DNA of 8,153 bases from COE1 sp965114465 (GTDB lineage: Bacteria; Bacillota; Clostridia; Lachnospirales; Lachnospiraceae). The notes under the pieces are model-generated. The model was not told where the DNA came from. It saw nothing but the letters and a program-made list of their open reading frames with translations, and ran no database searches. The position numbers and the translations under genes are program-made. Shown here in pieces: positions 5,590 to 8,153 of the stretch (position 1 is its first letter; the number at the start of each line of letters is the position of its first letter). The DNA lies in contig CBCOYO010000154.1 in the NCBI GenBank assembly GCA_965114465.1, positions 1-8,153 of the forward strand, in the 5' to 3' direction.

Positions 5590-7257
5590 CTACCCTATGT
5601 AATCCTCTATTTCCTGTTCCAGCATATCTGCCTGCCAATCATCATCCTCCAAAATCGCCTTTTTCAATTGATATAAAAGTTCCTCCAGTTCCTTATCCTC
5701 TTTATGATTTTTCAGCCATTTCTCTGTACGGCGGATAACTGCTCGAAACTCGCCTGCCAATTCCGAATCTTTCCAATCGCTGACATCCTTCCGTTTCTCC
5801 TTTGTATTCAGCATATCAATATCAATCATTGCTTCCTCACCTGTGCTGACGATTGTCCCGGTTACCTGCAGCATACCATTTTGATTATAGGAAAAAGATA
5901 CATCAATCGCCTCTTTTCCTGCGATTTTTGCTGGAATCCCTTTTAATACAAACTTACCGATACAATGATTATACTGTACAGAAGAAGACTCTCCCTGATA
6001 AACCTCTATAATCGCCGCTGTCTGATAATCCCCTGAGGTATAATATCTTTGTTTCTTCGTTGTCGGTATTGTTTTATTTCTTGGAATAATAACACTCATA
6101 TAATCGTCGTCATATCCATTTATAGTATGTACGCCCAATGTATACGGATTTACATCCGTCATCATAATTTCACTGCTCTCATCAATCTGACCAGAAATAA
6201 TCGCAGCCTGAACCGCCGCTCCCTGTGCCACCGCATAGTCCGGATCGACTGCCGCTGCCGGTGTCTTTCCCAGATACTCCTCTAAATCCTTACGAACCAA
6301 TGGAACACGTGTAGAACCTCCTACCAAAAGAACTTTATCAATCTGCTCCTTAGAAAGCCCACTATCTGAAAGCACAATATCTATTGGTCTATGCGTCTGC
6401 TCCACTAAATCCCCAATTAACTCCTCAAATATGGAACGTGTCACTGTTTCCTCCATAGCAAGCGGAATATTATTTTTCGTAGCAAGCACAGGAAGCTGCA
6501 CGTGATATTCCTCTTGCGTGCTCAATGCAATTTTACAGCGCAGCGCCTCGTCACGAATACGCACCATAGCCGATAAATCGTTCGTTAAATCTATTCCATG
6601 CTGCTCTTGAAAACGATCTGTCAAATATTGTATTAACTGCTGGTCAAAATCCTTGCCGCCCAGCTTGTTATCTCCACTGCTTGCCTTTACCTCAAGCACA
6701 CCCTCAAACATCTCCAAAAGTGTTACATCAAATGTACCGCCGCCCAGATCATACACCAGAACATAGCTTTCCTCCTCCATATGCTCCAAGCCATAACTTA
6801 AAGCCGCTGCTGTAGGCTCGTTAATAATACGATCTACCATAAAGCCTGCCATCCTTCCGGCTTCTAATGTTTCCTGCCGCTGCAATTCATCAAAATATGC
6901 AGGTACAGAAATAACTGCCCTGCTAATATCCTCATTCATAAAATTGCTTGCATAGTTCCTGACATAAGATAAAATCATGGAAGAAATTTCTACAGGAGAA
7001 TAACGCCGTTTTCCCAATTCCACCTGTCCATTTGTCCCAATCATTCTTTTTACTTCGCATACTGTGCGATCTGGTGCAAAAAGCAATTGTGCCTCTGCTT
7101 TTTCCCCCACTATAATGTTGCCTGTATCATCCAACCCTACTATTGAAGGCGTAATTTCTCTCCCATCAAAATTTAAAATCAAAACTGGCTTTCCATCTTG
7201 AAAAACTGCCGCTTCTGTTGTTGATGTACCTAAATCGATCCCAATAATTGTATCCAT
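5590..7257 (-). CDS. DnaK-like Hsp70 chaperone with shortened lid
   Basis: The product is 555 residues, against about 610-640 for housekeeping DnaK. The ATPase domain is intact: GIDLGTSTT (6-14), catalytic K70, VPAYF (118-122), R127, NEPTAAA with E147 (146-152), DLGGGTFD (170-177) and LLVGGSTRVP (310-319). From P119 onward the landmarks sit 24 residues earlier than in E. coli DnaK, the deletion typical of Gram-positive DnaK. The interdomain linker reads IMMTDVNPYTLG (364-375), where DnaK has VLLLDVTPLSLG. A substrate-binding beta-sandwich follows (about 376-482, with IPRNKTIPT and EVYQGES), then only about 73 helical residues of lid and no disordered acidic tail. The start has a strong AGGAG site (7265-7269). 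The gene is 85 bases after the GrpE-like gene; a weak internal promoter (TTGATA at 7302-7307, TAAAAA at 7278-7283, on the minus strand) could add transcription. It is probably a specialised Hsp70 paralogue and not the main DnaK. Confidence 0.93.
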   Translation of the reverse strand: MDTIIGIDLGTSTTEAAVFQDGKPVLILNFDGREITPSIVGLDDTGNIIVGEKAEAQLLFAPDRTVCEVKRMIGTNGQVELGKRRYSPVEISSMILSYVRNYASNFMNEDISRAVISVPAYFDELQRQETLEAGRMAGFMVDRIINEPTAAALSYGLEHMEEESYVLVYDLGGGTFDVTLLEMFEGVLEVKASSGDNKLGGKDFDQQLIQYLTDRFQEQHGIDLTNDLSAMVRIRDEALRCKIALSTQEEYHVQLPVLATKNNIPLAMEETVTRSIFEELIGDLVEQTHRPIDIVLSDSGLSKEQIDKVLLVGGSTRVPLVRKDLEEYLGKTPAAAVDPDYAVAQGAAVQAAIISGQIDESSEIMMTDVNPYTLGVHTINGYDDDYMSVIIPRNKTIPTTKKQRYYTSGDYQTAAIIEVYQGESSSVQYNHCIGKFVLKGIPAKIAGKEAIDVSFSYNQNGMLQVTGTIVSTGEEAMIDIDMLNTKEKRKDVSDWKDSELAGEFRAVIRRTEKWLKNHKEDKELEELLYQLKKAILEDDDWQADMLEQEIEDYIG

Positions 7258-7342
7258 CCGCCTTCTCCTCGTTAATATTTTTATTATTCAGCCTTCACAG
7301 TTATCAATCGTTTTCTTGTTTTACTGACTATTGAAATGTTCC

Positions 7343-7966
7343 TTATCCTTTTTTATATGCCGCAACTCGTGCCTTTCTAATCACTTTCCCTTTATAAAGC
7401 ATCCCGCTGCTGTACACTTCTGCCACTGTTCCCTCCTGCTCTTTCTCCTCTGTTTCCATCGCCTGCAGCACCTCATGCATCCGATAATCTATAAGTTCTC
7501 CTTTTGCACCGATATTTTCTATTGCACAAAGCCGGCTTTCTGCGTCTACCTTCCCTTTGAGCATATTGTACTGCTGACTCCACGCCTGCACAGCTTCCTT
7601 ATTATGTTCATTATTATCTGCATTTCCATCTGCCTGTGTATTTATCCACAAATCAAGCAGCTCCATCTGTTCCTGATACAGCGCAATCAACCTTACCAGC
7701 CGCTGCTCACATTCTTCGCTTTCCTTTAAACTTTTCTGAAATTGTTTGGTTTCACTATTATCCTCCTGCAGTGTATCCAAAAAATCCTCTATGGTGTCAG
7801 AAAGTTTCCGAATCATTTTTTGATTTTTTTCAATACTTTCACAAACCTGATTGTTCTGATCTATTTGCTGTTCAAACAGCTTCTGCTCCTGCCTGCTCAA
7901 CCCCTCCTCCAAAACTTCTTGTATGGTGTCTTTTATCTGCTGTGTTCTCTTTTTCCCGAATAACAT
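7343..7966 (-). CDS. GrpE-like nucleotide exchange factor
   Basis: The product is 207 residues. The N-terminal ~115 residues are charged and helical (for example QKLFEQQIDQNNQVCESIEKNQ and following), consistent with the long GrpE coiled coil. The C-terminal part matches the GrpE beta domain: IGAKGELIDYRMHEVLQ (152-168), EEKEQEGTVAEVYSSG (173-188) and LYKGKVIRKARVAAYKK (190-206), equivalent to the HEAL, GTV, GY and VIRPA-V landmarks of GrpE. In the family this domain opens the Hsp70 nucleotide cleft to release ADP. It is the first gene of the operon, with a strong AAAGGAG site (AGGAG at 7976-7980) and a good promoter about 65 bases upstream. The coiled-coil part is divergent and the landmarks are degenerate, so it is probably dedicated to the adjacent Hsp70. 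A small insert rich in Asn and Asp at 111-122 separates the coiled coil from the rest. Confidence 0.82.
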   Translation of the reverse strand: MLFGKKRTQQIKDTIQEVLEEGLSRQEQKLFEQQIDQNNQVCESIEKNQKMIRKLSDTIEDFLDTLQEDNSETKQFQKSLKESEECEQRLVRLIALYQEQMELLDLWINTQADGNADNNEHNKEAVQAWSQQYNMLKGKVDAESRLCAIENIGAKGELIDYRMHEVLQAMETEEKEQEGTVAEVYSSGMLYKGKVIRKARVAAYKKG

Positions 7967-8031
7967 TTATCTGATCTCCTTTAGCATAGTTTTATTTCCA
8001 ATTCATAGAAAAATAACGTAGCAATGATAAA

Positions 8032-8060
8032 ATTATAGAATGATTGAGCGAATTTTGCAA
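8032..8060 (-). promoter_or_regulatory. sigma-A promoter of the chaperone operon
   Basis: On the minus strand, TTGCAA (8060-8055, 4 of 6 to TTGACA) and a perfect TATAAT (8037-8032) are separated by exactly 17 bases. Transcription would start near 8025, leaving a leader of about 58 bases before the ATG at 7966. No CIRCE operator (TTAGCACTC-N9-GAGTGCTAA) is present, so expression looks vegetative and not HrcA-controlled. The upstream sequence at 8061-8100 is AT-rich and could act as an UP element. Confidence 0.8.
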
Positions 8061-8100
8061 GTTATTCCTGAAAATCGTTTTTTTCATTATATTATTACGT

Positions 8101-8153
8101 GTAACAGTTCAGATAACCCATTGAACTGTTACGTATCCAGCCATTGGAAATCG
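8101..8153 (+). repeat. two-hairpin palindromic repeat, second copy, cut by window edge
   Basis: It is identical to 1971-2023 except for G8133 in place of A2003. Hairpin one (GTAACAGTTCA with TGAACTGTTAC) is complete; the left arm of hairpin two is present and the right arm would lie beyond the window. It sits 40 bases upstream of the -35 box of the chaperone promoter. It is in the same orientation as the first copy, so the two bracket the whole minus-strand gene block. Confidence 0.85.

Noticed and set aside
7331..7974. Plus-strand frames opposite the GrpE-like gene
   Set aside because: They are antisense shadows of a gene with clear GrpE landmarks and a strong ribosome site, and encode low-complexity Cys/Leu/Phe-rich peptides.
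7981..7989. Possible CIRCE half-site (TTAGCATAG)
   Set aside because: Only six of nine bases match the CIRCE arm and the required inverted partner nine bases away is missing.

Overview
The window looks like a chromosomal segment from a low-GC Gram-positive anaerobe, most likely a clostridium of the Lachnospiraceae type. The evidence is AT-rich DNA, Shine-Dalgarno sites of the AGGAG type, a consensus-like vegetative promoter, and an Hsp70 with the shortened nucleotide-binding domain usual in Gram-positive DnaK proteins. The genus assignment is an inference.

Layout. (1) 119-1831, plus strand: a polytopic membrane protein resembling the LIC_10190-type, glycosyltransferase-like membrane family. 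(2) 1832-2200: a 369-base non-coding convergence zone packed with secondary structure. It holds a 41-base repeat (copy A) that supplies the stop codon of the membrane protein, a strong terminator-like hairpin, a two-hairpin palindromic repeat, and a 96-base inverted-repeat (MITE-like) element. (3) 2201-8037, minus strand: five genes read leftward from a good sigma-A promoter at 8032-8060. In transcription order they are a GrpE-like exchange factor, a DnaK-like Hsp70, a J-domain/TPR/SEC-C fusion protein, a putative glycosyltransferase with GFYLWKP and TDAG motifs, and a GT-D-fold glycosyltransferase. (4) 8101-8153: a second copy of the palindromic repeat, cut by the window edge.

The most interesting content is a compact, complete but divergent Hsp70 machine: exchange factor, Hsp70 and J-protein. 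The Hsp70 keeps all the catalytic landmarks I can check, but its lid is short and its interdomain linker altered. The J-protein carries SPE where HPD is expected, and adds a helical repeat region and a SEC-C zinc motif. No HrcA operator (CIRCE) is visible, so this is probably a specialised chaperone set and not the housekeeping heat-shock operon. Two glycosyltransferase genes follow on the same strand, and a membrane protein of probable glycan function converges on them, so a role for the chaperones in envelope-glycan or secreted-protein biogenesis is plausible but unproven.

The minus-strand block lies between two same-orientation copies of a 53-base palindromic repeat (52 of 53 identical). 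That may mark it as a cassette bounded by repeats, or may simply reflect a REP-like repeat that is common in this genome.
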